A DNA stretch of 64,000 nt from Microbispora sp. ZYX-F-249 (GCF_039649665.1 NZ_JBDJAW010000022.1:1-64000), one strand, 5' to 3'; positions 7,833 to 16,834 are shown, counted from the first letter of the stretch. Numbers and translations: made by a program. Notes: a model not told the origin generated them from the letters alone.

Positions 7833-8783
7833 CTATTCGGCAGGGGCGAGAAGACGGGACAGTTCGGCCGGGCCGGCGTTGCCGCCCGTACAGACGACGG
7901 CGACCTTCCGGCCGGCGAACTCCTCGCGCCGGGCCAGCAGCCCGGCGAGGGCGGCGGCCCCGGCGCCTTCGGCCAGGGTGTGCGCCTCGGTGAGCAGCAG
8001 GCGCTGGGCCCGCAGGATGTCGTCGTCGTCCACCAGGACGAAATCGGCCAGCCGGTCCCGCATGACGGCCTGCGGGGTCGCGAACGCCGAACCGGTCGCG
8101 AGCCCCTCCACGACGGTTTTCACGGGCCGGGTCACGAGCTCTCCCAGCCGCCAGGAGTCGTACGCGGCCGGGGCCTGGGCCGACTGGACGGCGATCACCC
8201 GGCAGCCGGGCGCGAGCGCGGCGGCGGCGAGGCACGCGGCGGCGGCACCGCTGCCGCTGCCCACGGGCACGAACACCGCCTCCAGATCCGGCCGGGCGGT
8301 GAACATCTCGACGTAGAGCGTGCCCACCCCCGCCAGGATGTCCGGCTCGTCGGCCGGGCTGATCAACCTGCGTCCGGTCTCGGCGGCGAAGACCCGCGCG
8401 TGCTCCCCGGTCTCCACCATCGTCGCACCCCGGACCTCGACGGCCGCCCCGAGCGCCTCGACCGCCGCGACCTTGGCGGGGTTCGGGTTCTCCGGCATCA
8501 GGACCGCGCAGGGCACGCCGTACAGGCGGCAGGCGTACGCGATGGATTGCGCGTGGTTGCCGGTCGAGTACGCCACGACCCCGCGGGCGCGGTCGGCCAT
8601 GCGGGCCAGCAGCGCGATGCCGCCGCGGACCTTGAACGCCCCCGTCGGCTGGACGTTCTCGTGCTTGACGTGGACCTCGGCGCCGACGGCCGCGTCGAGC
8701 ACGGGATAGGACCACATGGGAGTCTCGGGCAGGTGAGGGGCGATGAGCCGCCGGGCGTCCAGGATGTCGCGGATGTTCGTCAT
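7833..8783 (-). CDS. PLP-dependent threonine/serine dehydratase-like enzyme
   Basis: 316 residues, tryptophan-synthase-beta fold (PLP type II). The PLP lysine lies in GAFKVRGG near residue 52, an asparagine-loop STGNHAQ follows near 80, and a glycine-rich phosphate loop GSGSGAAA is near 180. It most resembles threonine ammonia-lyase or serine racemase-like proteins without a C-terminal regulatory ACT domain, so it is a short catabolic type. It is divergent from a LysR gene across 75 bases that include imperfect dyads, so that LysR probably controls it. Exact amino-acid substrate not determinable. Confidence 0.85.
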   Translation of the reverse strand: MTNIRDILDARRLIAPHLPETPMWSYPVLDAAVGAEVHVKHENVQPTGAFKVRGGIALLARMADRARGVVAYSTGNHAQSIAYACRLYGVPCAVLMPENPNPAKVAAVEALGAAVEVRGATMVETGEHARVFAAETGRRLISPADEPDILAGVGTLYVEMFTARPDLEAVFVPVGSGSGAAAACLAAAALAPGCRVIAVQSAQAPAAYDSWRLGELVTRPVKTVVEGLATGSAFATPQAVMRDRLADFVLVDDDDILRAQRLLLTEAHTLAEGAGAAALAGLLARREEFAGRKVAVVCTGGNAGPAELSRLLAPAE

Positions 8784-8858
8784 GGCCTCAGCCTGGCCCG
8801 CGGCCCGACAATAGGTCCAACTGAAGTTTCCAGGCAAATCCATAGACGGGATCGATGA

Positions 8859-9773
8859 ATGCCGCTTGACGTCGTACGACTGCGGGTTCTCGTGGCCGTG
8901 GCCCGGGCCGGGACGGTGACCGCGGCGGCGCGGGAGCTGCACTACTCGCAGCCCTCGGTGAGCCACCACCTGGCCCGGCTGGAGGCGGAGACGGGCGCGA
9001 AGCTGGTGCAGCGGGCGGGCCGCGGCATCCGCCTCACCGAGGCCGGCCGCCTGCTCGCCGAGCGCGGCGCGGAGATCCTCGGCCGGCTCGACGCGGCGTC
9101 CGCGGAGTTGTCCGCGCACGTCGGGCTGCGGGCCGGGCGCGTACGGCTGGCCGCGTTCCCCTCGGCCCTCGGCACGTTCGTCCCGGCCGCCGCCGCGCGG
9201 CTCGCCGACGACCACCCCGGGCTGGACCTGCGGCTGATGGAGGCCGAGCCGCCCGAGGCGCTGCGGCTGCTGCGGGCGGGCCGGGTCGACGCGGCCGTGG
9301 TCTTCCGGTACGGCGAGAGCGGCCCGGACGATGACACCGACGATGACACCGACAATGACACCGAGGACGACGGCGTCCGGCTGGTCCACCTGCTCGACGA
9401 CCCGAGTCTCCTCGTCACCTCGGCCGCGCACGACGGCGCGGGAGACCTGGCGGCGTACGCGGACGGGCCGTGGATCGCGGGCTGCGAGCGGTGCCGGGCC
9501 CACCTGCTCGCGCTGTGCGCCGAAGCGGGCTTCGAGCCGCGCGTCTCGTTCACCACGGACGACTACGTCGCCGTCCAGGCCATGGTCGCGGCAGGTCTGG
9601 GCGTCACGGTCCTCCCCCGGCTGGCGCTGTCGGCCCATCGCCATCCCGGCGTACGCGTGACCGAACTGCCGGGCTCGACCCGCCGGGTCTACGCCGCGAC
9701 GTACGGCGAGCCGCCCGACCCGCCCGCCACCACGGCCCTGGTCGCCGCGCTCCGGTCCCGTAGAGATGGGTGA
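8859..9773 (+). CDS. LysR-family regulator, divergent from the dehydratase
   Basis: 304 residues: N-terminal winged helix-turn-helix (about 1-60; TVTAAARELHYSQPSVSHHL) and a LysR effector-binding domain. An unusual acidic insert DDDTDDDTDNDTEDD (about residues 158-172), encoded by a 12-bp repeat, sits in the effector domain. Divergent placement next to the dehydratase gene is the classic LysR arrangement, so it likely activates that gene in response to its substrate (inference). Confidence 0.85.
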   Translation: MPLDVVRLRVLVAVARAGTVTAAARELHYSQPSVSHHLARLEAETGAKLVQRAGRGIRLTEAGRLLAERGAEILGRLDAASAELSAHVGLRAGRVRLAAFPSALGTFVPAAAARLADDHPGLDLRLMEAEPPEALRLLRAGRVDAAVVFRYGESGPDDDTDDDTDNDTEDDGVRLVHLLDDPSLLVTSAAHDGAGDLAAYADGPWIAGCERCRAHLLALCAEAGFEPRVSFTTDDYVAVQAMVAAGLGVTVLPRLALSAHRHPGVRVTELPGSTRRVYAATYGEPPDPPATTALVAALRSRRDG

Positions 9774-9871
9774 CATGTCCCGGATGATCCAGCGCGGGAC
9801 CCGGCCGTGGGCCGCGATACTTCGACACGTCCACGGCAGACCGGCCGATCGCTCGAAGGAGACGTCGAGGC

Positions 9872-10978
9872 ATGAACGCGCCCCCATCACCGTCCGGGGT
9901 GGAGCACACTGACGAATCATCCATCCGGATCGGCGTTCTCGTGCCGCTGACCCGCCCCGGCTGGGTCGAGGCGGGCCGGCACCTGCTCGCCGGGCTCGAA
10001 CTGGCCGCCGGCGACGTCAACGACGCCGGTGGGATCGCCGGAAGACCGCTCGAACTGGTGGTCCGGGACACCGCGGCCGATCCGCACAGGGCCGCGGCGG
10101 CCGTGGACGAACTGGCCCGCCTGGGCGTGGCCGCCCTGGCGGGGGAGTATCACAGCGTCGTCGCCCGCGCGGCCGCCGCCAGGGCCGACGCCCTCGGCCT
10201 GCCGTTCCTCTGCTCGTCGGCGGTTCTCGACGCGCTCACCGAACGGCCGACGCGATGGGTCGCGCGCCTGGCCCCGGCGCAGTCCCACGGCTGGCGGATC
10301 TACGCGGACTTCCTCCTCGGCGCGGGCCACCGCCGAATCGCCGTGGCCGCCGACGCGAGTGTCTATTGGGCGTCCGGGACTCGCATTCTGCGGGACCACC
10401 TCGCTCCCCGGGGCGGCACCGTGACCGAACTCGACATGCGCGCGCTCACCCCCGCGGCCGTGTGCGACGCGCTCGCCGCCGATCGCGCGACGGCCCTGCT
10501 GATTCTGGCCGGCCACCCGGAGCCGGCCGTGCCGATCGTCAGGTCGGTCCGCCGCGACCGGCGCCTGGCCGAGATCATGATCGGTGCTCCGGCCGGGCAG
10601 CCGGAGCTCGCCGAATGGGCGGCGTCACTGGGCGGCGACGGCGCCGGGGTCCCGTTCCTGCGCTACCTGCCCGAGCGCCTCGGCCCACTCGGCGCGCGGG
10701 TCGAGGCGGCCCTGCGCGAACGCCTGGCCCAAGCGCCCTCCTTCGTCGCCTTCGAGGGCTACGACACGATCGCCGTCCTCGCCGACCTGCTCCTTACCGG
10801 TGGCGCGGACCGGGCGCGGATCGCGGAGTCCTGGCCACGCGTCGCGGTCGAAGGCACCCGCGGGCTGATCCGGTTCTCCCGTACGCCGGGCATCGACGTA
10901 TGGCAATGGGCGTGGCCGCCGGTCCAGGTCGCCGACAGGGATCCGGCGGAACCCGCTCGCTTCCGTGTCCGGGGGTGA
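9872..10978 (+). CDS. Periplasmic-binding-protein-like (amide/branched-chain type) sensor without signal peptide
   Basis: 368 residues, Leu/Ile/Val- or amide-type receptor fold (Peripla_BP_6-like): IRIGVLVPLT near residue 18, GLELAAGDVNDAGGIAGRP near 47, and a second lobe with FEGYDTIAVLADLL near 300. GAAGGAG lies ahead of the ATG. It lacks a signal peptide and lipobox, and no permease or ATPase genes adjoin it, so it probably works in the cytoplasm as a ligand-binding protein rather than in transport. AmiC- and UrtA-like relatives bind short amides or urea; the ligand here is unknown. Confidence 0.75.
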   Translation: MNAPPSPSGVEHTDESSIRIGVLVPLTRPGWVEAGRHLLAGLELAAGDVNDAGGIAGRPLELVVRDTAADPHRAAAAVDELARLGVAALAGEYHSVVARAAAARADALGLPFLCSSAVLDALTERPTRWVARLAPAQSHGWRIYADFLLGAGHRRIAVAADASVYWASGTRILRDHLAPRGGTVTELDMRALTPAAVCDALAADRATALLILAGHPEPAVPIVRSVRRDRRLAEIMIGAPAGQPELAEWAASLGGDGAGVPFLRYLPERLGPLGARVEAALRERLAQAPSFVAFEGYDTIAVLADLLLTGGADRARIAESWPRVAVEGTRGLIRFSRTPGIDVWQWAWPPVQVADRDPAEPARFRVRG

Positions 10979-11003
10979 GGAACCCGTGGACAGCCGCGAC
11001 GGA

Positions 11004-11828
11004 TCAGCTCGGGCTCGGTGCGGGCGACGGGGTGGCGACGTCGTTGTCCAGCTCCCTCGCGGTCCACAGGGCGACGCCGCTGCCCGGCAGCTGGCTGATC
11101 CGGGACAGGAACGTCGCGGTGCCGTCCGCCGCGTCGTCGTCCTCCGCCGCGAAGACGGTGAGGGACTGCCAGGTGCTCCACTGGTCGGCGGGGAAGAGCA
11201 GCCGGGGGCCGATGGACAGGTCCGGATCGCCGAGCAGCCGCTCGCTGTCGACGGTCACCCAGCCGTACGACGGCTTCTGGCTGAGCCGCACGTGGATCAG
11301 CGCCGAGCCGCCTTCGGGCACGACGATGTCCGCGGGCGAGACGACGACGCTCGGCGTGGCGCTCGGGCTCGGCGACGGGACGGGCGTGGGCGCGGCGGAG
11401 GGCGGTGGGGCGGCCACGCACGGCACGCCGTTGACGGCGAAGTCCGTGGGCCGCGGATTGCTCCCGCGCCAGGTGCCGGCGAACCCGACGGCGGCGGACG
11501 CGCCGGGCGAGATCGAGCCCGCCGGGACCGAGGCGGCGACCAGGCGGCCGGTCTGGGCCCACTGCGCCGACCAGCCGTACGTGAGCCGCTGCGAGCCGGG
11601 AAAGGTGAACGTCAGCGTCCAGCCCGCGATGTGGTCACCGGTGTTGGCGACGTCCACACTGGCCGTGAAGCCGCCCCCGTCCTCTCCCCACTGCGTGGTC
11701 GCGTACGTGACCTCGCAGGAGACCGCGGCGTCGGCCGTCCCCTGGACGAGCCCGGTCGTTGCGGCCGCCGCGACCATGGCGGCCGCGAGGACGGCCGAGC
11801 GACGCAAGCGGCCGTGGGGGAATCGCAT
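11004..11828 (-). CDS. Secreted cellulose-binding (CBM2) protein with Calx-beta-like domain
   Basis: 274 residues from an ATG behind GGAGGTG. A signal peptide (about 1-35, ending TADA) precedes a CBM2-like domain (about 36-135; WGEDGGGFTASVDVANTG, then GWTLTFTFPGSQ) and a Pro/Ser/Thr linker. A ~90-residue beta domain then resembles Calx-beta modules (VVVSPADIVVPEGG). The protein stops inside a second PSPAPSPS linker, as if a further C-terminal domain had been lost. No catalytic domain is visible, so it is probably an accessory carbohydrate-binding protein. Upstream candidate ATG at 11855 is less likely. Confidence 0.75.
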   Translation of the reverse strand: MRFPHGRLRRSAVLAAAMVAAAATTGLVQGTADAAVSCEVTYATTQWGEDGGGFTASVDVANTGDHIAGWTLTFTFPGSQRLTYGWSAQWAQTGRLVAASVPAGSISPGASAAVGFAGTWRGSNPRPTDFAVNGVPCVAAPPPSAAPTPVPSPSPSATPSVVVSPADIVVPEGGSALIHVRLSQKPSYGWVTVDSERLLGDPDLSIGPRLLFPADQWSTWQSLTVFAAEDDDAADGTATFLSRISQLPGSGVALWTARELDNDVATPSPAPSPS

Positions 11829-11915
11829 CCGGCACCTCCATGGTGAGCTGACCACCGCCCTGGCCGGCTGCGACTGATCGCCGGCGACGCTCCCAGCGTC
11901 AGCTCTCCTTGGCGG

Positions 11916-11993
11916 CCTGTACAGGAATCACCCCCGCGGTCGCGGCGAAACGGCCGGGCCACGAGGCAGGCGGCCGGCGATCTACCTGAGGTA
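11916..11993. promoter_or_regulatory. Two small palindromes in the 265-bp divergent region
   Basis: CCTGTACAGG (11916-11925) is a perfect 10-bp palindrome and TACCTGAGGTA (11983-11993) has perfect 5-bp arms around one base. They lie between the divergent CBM2 gene and the beta-propeller gene (starts 11828 and 12094). Possible operators; no regulator is adjacent. Confidence 0.25.
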
Positions 11994-12093
11994 ACCCGTC
12001 ACCGGCCGCGGTTCACCCGGCGATCGGGCCGCTGAAAGATTCAGAGGAGACGGTTCCCGCGACGGGTTCGGTCCCCCGTGCGATCATCTCCGG

Positions 12094-13230
12094 GTGCGTA
12101 CCAGTATGGGGGTACTCGCCGCGCTGGCCCTCGTGTGCGCGTCCGCGCTGATGGCCGACACGGCCCGGTACGACGCCGGGCGGACGGCCGCCCACGCTGT
12201 CGAGTGGTCGTCGCGGTGGACCCTGAGATACGCCGCCAGGGAGCACGAGGACCTTCCGTTGTCGATGGTCCCCGCGGCGGACGGCGGAGTGTCGCTGTTC
12301 GTCAGGCAGAGACCTGGCCCCGGCTGGTCGATGCTGCGGTGGGACGGGACCTCCTGGAGGCGCGCTCGCCTGCCCGCGCAGTTCGGCGAGGCCCGGGGGC
12401 TCGAGATCGGCGGATCCGCGTCCGGGGAGACGATGTGGGCGGCCCTGAGCGTGCCCCAGGAGTACGACAGCGTGACAGAGCACCTGTGGCGGTTCTCCGC
12501 CGGGCGCTGGACACGCCTGCTCTCCCGGGACGCGACGTGGAACCCGGTGGTCGGCATCTCCCTCGACTCGCGGGGCGGCGCCTGGTTCGTCACCGGCATG
12601 GACCCGGACGGGGGTCGCTCCACCGTGCTGCGCTGGAGCGGCGGCACCTGGCGAAGGCAGCCGTCGCCGCCGGATTTCGACCTCATCGCGGTCGCCGCCG
12701 CGAGCCCGGACGACGTGTGGATCGTCAGCCGGGAGCGGGGGGACAGGTTGCTGCACTGGAACGGCGCGTCATGGCAGGACGTGCCCTACCCCTGCGCGAT
12801 CGGCTCCGCCCGTCCACCCTGTCGCGGGCGCGCTCACCTGAGCGATCTGCACCTGACCGCGCGGCCGGACGGCGAGGCGTGGGCGGCCGGGCCCTACTGG
12901 GCGGACGGCGGCGGCCCCGTCGTCCTCCACCGGGACCGCACGCGATGGGAGCAGGTGGGCACGGACCTGGTGCGGACAGGCCTGACGGCGGTGCGTGCGG
13001 ACCCGGTGGACGGCGTGTGGATGGCGGCCCATCCCGCCTCCGGCGCGCCCTATGTCCTCGGCCTGCGCGACGGCGGCTGGACCAGATCCACCCTGCCGGC
13101 GAGCGGCCCCGGCGAGCGCATCGTCGGCATCGCGCCCATGCGGGGCACGGAGCGACTCTGGGTGCACACACGGCGGCCCGATCCCAGCGGCGACGGAACG
13201 ACCTCGCTGGTGTACGAGCTCTCCCGGTGA
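12094..13230 (+). CDS. Secreted beta-propeller-like protein
   Basis: 378 residues from GTG (an ATG four codons later is an alternative). A short signal peptide or anchor (about 1-22) precedes six or so repeats carrying the pattern LLHWNGASWQ, MLRWDGTSWR or VLRWSGGTWR. That W-dG..W unit recurs every ~45-60 residues, as in bacterial Kelch/WD-like propellers. No enzymatic motif is seen. It is probably a cell-surface or secreted binding protein. It stands alone, between the CBM2 protein (divergent) and the XRE regulator (convergent). Confidence 0.65.
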   Translation: MRTSMGVLAALALVCASALMADTARYDAGRTAAHAVEWSSRWTLRYAAREHEDLPLSMVPAADGGVSLFVRQRPGPGWSMLRWDGTSWRRARLPAQFGEARGLEIGGSASGETMWAALSVPQEYDSVTEHLWRFSAGRWTRLLSRDATWNPVVGISLDSRGGAWFVTGMDPDGGRSTVLRWSGGTWRRQPSPPDFDLIAVAAASPDDVWIVSRERGDRLLHWNGASWQDVPYPCAIGSARPPCRGRAHLSDLHLTARPDGEAWAAGPYWADGGGPVVLHRDRTRWEQVGTDLVRTGLTAVRADPVDGVWMAAHPASGAPYVLGLRDGGWTRSTLPASGPGERIVGIAPMRGTERLWVHTRRPDPSGDGTTSLVYELSR

Positions 13231-13246
13231 CGGCACGGCCGGGGCG

Positions 13247-13522
13247 TCAGCCGGCTTGGCGGAACTCGGCGGCGTGTGGGCCCTCGGCGCAGGCGGCGGC
13301 CAGCTCGTCCAGCGACAGGCCGAGCGCGGCGGCCAGCGCGGCGACGGTGAAGAAGGCCGGGGTCGGGGCCCGGCCGGTCTCGATCTTGCGCAGCGTCTCG
13401 GCCGACAGCCCGGCCGCCGCCGCGACCTCGACCATGCTGCGCTCGCCGCGCGCCTGCCGGAGCAGGGCGCCGAACCGCTCTCCCCGCAGGCGTTCCTCGG
13501 GGGTCAGGGGCACTCTCACCAT
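13247..13522 (-). CDS. XRE-family helix-turn-helix regulator
   Basis: 91 residues from the ATG at 13522. An HTH_3-type domain spans most of the protein (about 15-75): LLRQARGERSMVEVAAAAG, then LSAETLRKIETGRAPTP. The start is close to a TAGTAT box on the minus strand, so the message may be nearly leaderless. It is divergent from a methionine aminopeptidase gene with an ATACCGGTAT palindrome between them, and probably controls both genes. Confidence 0.85.
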   Translation of the reverse strand: MVRVPLTPEERLRGERFGALLRQARGERSMVEVAAAAGLSAETLRKIETGRAPTPAFFTVAALAAALGLSLDELAAACAEGPHAAEFRQAG

Positions 13523-13530
13523 GACCGTGA

Positions 13531-13550
13531 TACTAATACCGGTATAGTTA
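13531..13550. promoter_or_regulatory. Palindromic operator/promoter between XRE and map
   Basis: ATACCGGTAT (13536-13545) is a perfect palindrome, with weaker symmetry to 13531-13550. It overlaps likely -10 boxes on both strands (TATAGT forward, TAGTAT reverse), so a protein bound here would block both promoters. The XRE product is the natural candidate. Confidence 0.6.
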
Positions 13551-13578
13551 TTGGTGCCACTTGGGAAGGGCAAGTGTC

Positions 13579-14346
13579 ATGGTGGAGATCAAGACCGATG
13601 CCGCGCTGGACGCGATGCGGGAGGCGGGGCGCGTGGTGGCCCGCACGCTCGACGCCGTACGGAAAGCCGCGGCCATCGGGGTGCGGCTCACGGACCTGGA
13701 CGAGACCGCGCGGGCGGTGCTGCGCGAGGCGGGGGCGAGCTCGCCGTTCCTCGGCTACCGGCCGCGGTTCGCGCCGACCCCGTTTCCCGCGGTGATCTGC
13801 GTGTCCGTCAACGACGCGATCGTGCACGGCATCCCGACGGACTACCGGCTGCGCGACGGTGACGTCGTCGGCGTCGACTGCGGTGCGGAACTGGACGGCT
13901 GGACGGCCGACGCCGCCGTCACGTTCATCGTGGGCACGCCGCGGCCCGGCGACCTGGAGCTCGTCGACACCACGCGCCGGGCCCTGGAGGCCGGGATCGC
14001 CGCCGCGACCGTGGGCAACCGCATCGGGGACATCTCGGCGGCGATCGGCGCGGTCGCCGGGAAGGCCGGGTACGGCATGCCCAGGGACTTCGGCGGCCAC
14101 GGCATCGGCCGCCGCATGCACGAGGACCCGTCGGTGCCCAACCACGGCCGGCCGGGGCGGGGCTATCCCCTGCGGCACGGCCTCGCGCTGGCCATCGAGC
14201 CGATGTTCATCGCCGGAGGCCGGGACGGCTACCGCACGGCGGACGACGGCTGGACGCTGCACAGCGTGGACGGCAGCCGGGCCGCCCACATGGAGCACAC
14301 GATCGCGGTCACCGAGGACGGCCCCCGCGTGCTGACCGTGCTCTGA
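13579..14346 (+). CDS. map: Type I methionine aminopeptidase
   Basis: 255 residues from the ATG at 13579 (GGAAGGG upstream; a TTG at 13561 would add six). M24 metallopeptidase fold that removes the initiator Met from nascent proteins. Family landmarks: HGIPTDYRLRDGDVVGVDCG with the first metal Asp, TADAAVTF with the second, GGHGIG with the metal His, AIEPMF with a metal Glu, and MEHTIAV with the final Glu. No N-terminal zinc-finger extension. It is separated from the usual secY/adk/map/infA locus and paired with a divergent XRE gene, suggesting an accessory, specially regulated paralogue. Confidence 0.9.
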   Translation: MVEIKTDAALDAMREAGRVVARTLDAVRKAAAIGVRLTDLDETARAVLREAGASSPFLGYRPRFAPTPFPAVICVSVNDAIVHGIPTDYRLRDGDVVGVDCGAELDGWTADAAVTFIVGTPRPGDLELVDTTRRALEAGIAAATVGNRIGDISAAIGAVAGKAGYGMPRDFGGHGIGRRMHEDPSVPNHGRPGRGYPLRHGLALAIEPMFIAGGRDGYRTADDGWTLHSVDGSRAAHMEHTIAVTEDGPRVLTVL

Positions 14347-14403
14347 GCAGGAGCCGCTAAATAGGAGTGCTTGAACAGGGGCGTTGTCCGTACCATCCGA
14401 GCC

Positions 14404-15042
14404 ATGCCGACTCTGCCGACACTCGCCCTGTTCGCCGCCGCCACACTGGCGCTGCTCGTGGTCCCGGGACCCGCCGTGCTCTACATCGTCACCCGCAGCG
14501 TGGCCCAGGGCCGTTCGGCGGGACTGGTGTCGGTGCTCGGCGTGCACGCCGGTTCGCTGGTGCACATCGCCGCCGCGGCGCTCGGGATCACCGCGTTGCT
14601 CGCCGCCTCGGCCACCGCCTTCGCCGTCGTGAAGTACCTCGGTGCGGCCTACCTCGTCTACCTGGGGGTCCGCAAGCTCATGCGGCGGCCGGAGACGGAG
14701 GACGCGGAGGTCAAGGTGGCCTCGAACACCCGGCTGTTCGGCGAGGGCTTCGTGGTCAACGTGCTGAACCCCAAGACCGCCATGTTCTTCCTGGCGTTCC
14801 TGCCGCAGTTCGTCGACCCGGCGCGCGGTCCGGTGGCGCCGCAGGTGCTCGTGCTCGGGGCCGTCTGGGTCGCGCTGGGCATGGCCAGCGACGGCACCTA
14901 CGCGCTGCTGGCCTCGGTCCTCGCCGGCCGGATGCGCTCCTCGGCCCGGGCCCGGCGGCGGCTCGACCGGGGCAGCGGCGTCGTCTACCTCGGTCTCGGC
15001 GCGGTGGCGGCCCTGGCCACCGAAGGCGCCAGGAAGCTCTGA
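14404..15042 (+). CDS. LysE/RhtB-family amino-acid exporter
   Basis: 212 residues, about six transmembrane helices. The opening PTLPTLALFAAATLALLVVPGPAVLYIV carries the family's early PGP, with VSVLGVHAGSLVHIAAAALG and FVVNVLNPKTAMFFLAFLPQF further on. The N-P-K motif near residue 120 is characteristic. It would export amino acids or derivatives across the cytoplasmic membrane. The ATG has no clear Shine-Dalgarno, so the message may be leaderless or have a short leader. Substrate unknown. Confidence 0.85.
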   Translation: MPTLPTLALFAAATLALLVVPGPAVLYIVTRSVAQGRSAGLVSVLGVHAGSLVHIAAAALGITALLAASATAFAVVKYLGAAYLVYLGVRKLMRRPETEDAEVKVASNTRLFGEGFVVNVLNPKTAMFFLAFLPQFVDPARGPVAPQVLVLGAVWVALGMASDGTYALLASVLAGRMRSSARARRRLDRGSGVVYLGLGAVAALATEGARKL

Positions 15043-15149
15043 CGGCTACCGGGACATTTGTACTGCCGTAATCGGGATCGCTGAATCTGCCCGGCTCCTC
15101 CGGCTTTCGAGACGCTTGACGCGTGCGGAGAGACGAGCTGGAGGAGCCG

Positions 15150-15836
15150 ATGACGCAGACCCTGACCGCGCCGCCGAGAGCCGAGCAGCCCCGGAAGGGC
15201 AATCTCGGCAGGATGCTCATACCGCTGGCGCTCGACGTCGCCACGCCGATGGCGTGCTACTACCTGCTGCACGGCGCGTTCGGCATGAGCGAGGTCGCCG
15301 CGCTGGCCGTGAGCGGCGTGATCCCGGCCGTCCGGGTGGTCGCCGGGATCGTCAGGGACCGCACGCTGAACGGGCTCGCCGGGCTGACGCTGGCGGTCAA
15401 CGTGGCCGGCATCGCGCTGAGCTTCGTCACCGGCGACGCCCGCATGATGATCGCCAAGGACTCCGGCCTCAGTGCCGTGCTGAGCCTGGCGATCATGCTC
15501 TCGGCGTTCACCCGGCAGCCGGTGATGTCGGCGGGCATGCGCCCGTTCGTCACCCGGGGCACACCGGAGAGGGAGGCCGCCTGGGACCGGCTCGCGGAGG
15601 GGTCGCCCCGGTTCCGCCGGGCGGTGCGGCTGTTCAGCGGCATCTGGGGCGGCGTGCTGCTCGCCGAGTGCGTGGCCCGGCTGATCGGCGCGTTCACGCT
15701 GCCGGTGTCCACCATGGTCTGGCTGTCCAACGTGATGCTGATCGTCGCGATCGTGGTGGGGCTCCTGGTCGCGGGCGCCTTCGCCTCCGGGCCGATCATG
15801 ATGATGGTCAGGATGGAGGCGAGGGGCGCGCGATGA
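15150..15836 (+). CDS. VC0807-family membrane protein
   Basis: 228 residues from an ATG behind GGAGGAG. Six or so hydrophobic segments; LIPLALDVATPMACYYLLHG, then VSGVIPAVRVVAGIVRDR and FVTGDARMMIAKDSGLSAVL, match the VC0807 family as I remember it. Members are integral membrane proteins of unknown function, sometimes compared with septation protein A. ATGA overlap couples it to the next gene. Confidence 0.7.
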   Translation: MTQTLTAPPRAEQPRKGNLGRMLIPLALDVATPMACYYLLHGAFGMSEVAALAVSGVIPAVRVVAGIVRDRTLNGLAGLTLAVNVAGIALSFVTGDARMMIAKDSGLSAVLSLAIMLSAFTRQPVMSAGMRPFVTRGTPEREAAWDRLAEGSPRFRRAVRLFSGIWGGVLLAECVARLIGAFTLPVSTMVWLSNVMLIVAIVVGLLVAGAFASGPIMMMVRMEARGAR

Positions 15837-16834
15837 GGGGCAGGGGCATCAACTACGACACCGGTTTCCTGCCCGGCGGGCGCATCAGCCGGGAGACGTT
15901 CGACTCCGAGACGGTCCGGGCGGAGATGCGGGTCATCGCCGGGGAACTGCACTGCACGGCCGTCCGCATCACGGGCGGCCACCCGGAACGGCTCGGCGTC
16001 GCCGCGCGGCACGCCGCCGACGCCGGGCTGGAGGTGTGGTTCGCGCCCTTCCCCTGTGAGATGACCACGCGGGAGCTCGCGCCGTTCTTCGCGGAATGCG
16101 CCGAGCGGGCCGAGGAGGTGCGGCGCGGCGGCGCGGAGGTGGTGCTCGTCACCGGCTGCGAGCTGAGCATGTTCGCCGCCGGCTTCCTCCCCGGCGACAC
16201 CGTCTTCGAGCGCATCGCCGGCCTCATGAAGGGCGACCCCGAGGTGTACGCCCGGTTCGCCGGGATTCCCGCGCTGCTGAACCCCTTCCTGACGGAGACC
16301 GTCCGGGCGGCGCGCGAGGTCTTCGGCGGGCGGGTGACGTACGCCTCGGGGGACTGGGAGGGGATCGACTGGAGCCCGTTCGACATCGTCGCGGTGGACG
16401 CCTACCGCGACGAGCGCAACGCGGCGACCTACCGCGAGGGGCTGCGCTCCCTCTTCGGGCACGGCAAGCCGGTCGCCGTCACCGAGTTCGGCACGTGCGC
16501 CTACACAGGGGCGGGCGCACGCGGCGGCATGGCCTGGGCCATCGTGGACCGGTCGCGAAGGCGGCCCCGGCTCACCGCTGACTTCACCCGCGACGAGGGC
16601 GAGCAGGTCCGCTACCTGCGTGAACTGCTCGCCGTGTTCGAGGAGGAGGGCGTGGACAGCGCCTTCTGGTTCACCTTCGCCGGGTACGGCCTGCCGTACG
16701 ACCCCCACCCGCGCAGGGACCTCGACCTGGCCTCCTACGGGGTGGTCCGGCTGCTGAAGGACGGCGGCAGGGAGCCGAAGGAGGTCTTCCACGCCCTCGC
16801 GGCCGCCTACTCCGACGGACGCGCGACCGGCTGA
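15833..16834 (+). CDS. Glycoside-hydrolase-like TIM-barrel protein
   Basis: 333 residues, starting at the ATGA overlap. Alternating strand/helix pattern of a (beta/alpha)8 barrel, with VRITGGHPERLG near residue 41, an AVDAY strand near 190 and VAVTEFGTCAYTGAG near 215. The TEFG glutamate is placed like a GH-A nucleophile. Homologues are often labelled 'abortive infection protein', a label I do not think the sequence supports. No signal peptide, so probably cytoplasmic. Its last 28 bases overlap the convergent acyl-CoA synthetase gene. Role unknown. Confidence 0.6.
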   Translation: MRGRGINYDTGFLPGGRISRETFDSETVRAEMRVIAGELHCTAVRITGGHPERLGVAARHAADAGLEVWFAPFPCEMTTRELAPFFAECAERAEEVRRGGAEVVLVTGCELSMFAAGFLPGDTVFERIAGLMKGDPEVYARFAGIPALLNPFLTETVRAAREVFGGRVTYASGDWEGIDWSPFDIVAVDAYRDERNAATYREGLRSLFGHGKPVAVTEFGTCAYTGAGARGGMAWAIVDRSRRRPRLTADFTRDEGEQVRYLRELLAVFEEEGVDSAFWFTFAGYGLPYDPHPRRDLDLASYGVVRLLKDGGREPKEVFHALAAAYSDGRATG

